Positions 5,052 to 5,996 of a DNA stretch of 5,996 nucleotides are shown here, piece by piece. The stretch's first letter is position 1. Each line of letters begins with the position of its first letter. The notes beneath the pieces were generated by a model. That model was not told the DNA's origin. It searched no databases and saw nothing but the letters and a program-made list of their open reading frames with translations. A program made the translations under genes and the position numbers. Source of the DNA: Candidatus Rokuibacteriota bacterium (lineage in GTDB: Bacteria > JAUVQV01); contig JAUVQV010000068.1 in NCBI GenBank assembly GCA_030597995.1, positions 1-5,996 of the forward strand. The letters run 5' to 3'.

Positions 5052-5819
5052 ATGAAACGAAGAATTCTGTTTGCCGTCGCCCTCCTTGTTTCGATTTTGA
5101 GCGTAACCTCGAGAGGCATCGCTTCAGCTGCCGATGATGACGTCACTATGAGTCCCCACCTCCACAAGGACCGCTGCCTCAGCTGCCATCTCGAGGGGGA
5201 GAAGTATCCTCTGCGCACCGAGGACCCGATCGCCCTCTGCAACCGCTGCCACGGCACCGGCAAGATCTCCGTGGCCGCACATCCGACGAGCGAGATTGAA
5301 GAGGCCTCTGTTCCGGTGGAGTTCCCGGTTAGTGACGATGACTTCCTTACCTGCCTGACTTGCCATGTGCCCGGCCACGAGGGTGATACAGGATTGTTCA
5401 AACTCACCCGAGGCGGGCCTTATGAAAATAGAAATGAATTCTGCAACAGATGTCACATCATGGAACAGTTCGCGAAAGGGAACCCTCATCTGGACATCGA
5501 TTCGGGAGAGGGGTGCTTATTCTGCCACACTGTCCGCCCCAACCTGGAGGTCGACACCTCCGAAACGGTCAAGTTCAAGGCCGATATCGTGGTCCTCTGC
5601 CTGCGGTGTCACCCGGAGACGTTCCACCCGGCGGATAAGGATCACATCATATCTCTCGATGAGGAGCGGGCGGAATCCATCCCGGAGGAACTCCCCTTGT
5701 TCCCCATCCGCAAGATCGTCTGCGGCACCTGCCACAATCCCCATGTCGCGGAAACCGAGGGTCACAAGCTCCGCGGGGGTGGAGGCATGATGATCTGCTC
5801 CTTGTGCCACAAGATGTAG
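5052..5819 (+). CDS. Exported octaheme c-type cytochrome (four doubled-CXXCH units)
   Basis: The 255-aa protein begins with a Sec signal peptide (KRR, hydrophobic 5-19, probable cleavage after ASA at 26) and so acts in the periplasm or at the cell surface. It has eight CXXCH heme-attachment motifs at residues 42-46, 63-67, 101-105, 131-135, 155-159, 183-187, 224-228 and 249-253. They fall into four pairs with 21, 30, 28 and 25 residues between first cysteines, the pattern of doubled-CXXCH / cytochrome c3-like repeats. Nine other His (36, 38, 77, 109, 146, 192, 198, 231, 238) could supply distal ligands, enough for bis-His coordination of all eight hemes. There is no membrane anchor after the signal peptide and no enzyme motif that I recognise, so a soluble electron carrier is the best guess. 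Heme attachment needs a cytochrome c maturation system encoded elsewhere. It has its own promoter and a 14-bp leader dyad, and diverges from the CBS-ACT gene. Confidence 0.93.
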   Translation: MKRRILFAVALLVSILSVTSRGIASAADDDVTMSPHLHKDRCLSCHLEGEKYPLRTEDPIALCNRCHGTGKISVAAHPTSEIEEASVPVEFPVSDDDFLTCLTCHVPGHEGDTGLFKLTRGGPYENRNEFCNRCHIMEQFAKGNPHLDIDSGEGCLFCHTVRPNLEVDTSETVKFKADIVVLCLRCHPETFHPADKDHIISLDEERAESIPEELPLFPIRKIVCGTCHNPHVAETEGHKLRGGGGMMICSLCHKM

Positions 5820-5996
5820 GGTCCTACGCAACGCCGCAGGTCTTTTTGCTTTGCATCGCGCCGGCGAACCGTTGCGCCCTGCCGCACTTTGAAACTCGAG
5901 GTATCGTCCTTCCTTTCCCTTGCCCGGCCTTGCTTTTACCCCCGGCTTTCGTAACAATGATCCCCGCCGGCAGGCTCAACGCAATTTAGAGAGGGA
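5820..5996. other. Intergenic tail without a recognisable gene
   Basis: No convincing coding frame, RNA gene or strong hairpin terminator is visible. A T-run occurs at 5842-5846 without a clear stem before it. The last bases (AGAGAGGGA, 5988-5996) resemble a ribosome site for a plus-strand gene starting just beyond the window, but the start codon is not included. Confidence 0.4.

Noticed and set aside
4910..5137. Plus-strand frame through the cytochrome leader, including an ATG at 4967 after AGGAGG
   Set aside because: AGGAGG is only 1 nt from that ATG, too close for normal initiation, and the bases form the left arm of the dyad. The frame overlaps the cytochrome start and shows no protein character.
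1..5996. CRISPR array, tRNA, rRNA, insertion sequence or phage gene
   Set aside because: No regularly spaced repeat array, no tRNA-like cloverleaf, no rRNA-like sequence, and no transposase, integrase or phage protein motif was seen on either strand. The two 36-nt repeats are only two copies and the 109 nt between them is itself structured.

Overview
The window reads as a GC-rich bacterial chromosome carrying six complete protein genes and no RNA gene, transposase or CRISPR array that I can recognise. An eight-heme periplasmic c-type cytochrome, an archaeal-type phosphoglycerate mutase (ApgM), a LarA-family nickel enzyme, and intergenic repeats of a kind I associate with Desulfuromonadales/Geobacter-like genomes together suggest an anaerobic, respiring Desulfobacterota ('deltaproteobacterial') host. 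That assignment is inference from gene content; no marker gene is present.

Layout. Bases 1-247 hold no gene but contain a repeat element: two 36-nt near-identical direct copies, the first running into a long palindrome and the second ending exactly in the stop codon of the adjacent gene. On the minus strand, 2368->1103 encodes a LarA-family (DUF2088) enzyme and, 36 bp downstream, 1066->248 encodes a caspase-fold putative lipoprotein whose catalytic Cys position is Ser. On the plus strand, divergent from larA, 2534-3739 encodes ApgM (glycolysis/gluconeogenesis). The roughly 165-bp space between larA and apgM holds a good sigma70-like promoter for each direction, and the larA promoter fixes its start codon. 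ApgM converges on a two-gene minus-strand unit, with a hairpin of 7-bp stem lying between and over the stop codons. That unit is a CBS-CBS-ACT sensor-type protein (4799->4152, AcuB-like architecture) followed by a small four-helix membrane protein (4106->3765). Divergent from it, 5052-5819 encodes an exported octaheme cytochrome c made of four doubled-CXXCH units. The 252-bp divergent region has overlapping back-to-back promoters and a perfect 14-bp inverted repeat in the cytochrome leader. Bases 5820-5996 hold no gene.

How the genes fit together. ApgM and LarA both belong to small-carbon (phosphoglycerate / 2-hydroxyacid) metabolism and may share regulation through their common upstream region. 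The CBS-ACT protein is a likely adenine-nucleotide and/or ligand sensor, and the cytochrome is a periplasmic electron carrier. No defence system, biosynthetic cluster or mobile element is evident. The most unusual items are the Cys-to-Ser caspase-like lipoprotein, the repeat element touching its stop codon, and the dyad in the cytochrome leader.
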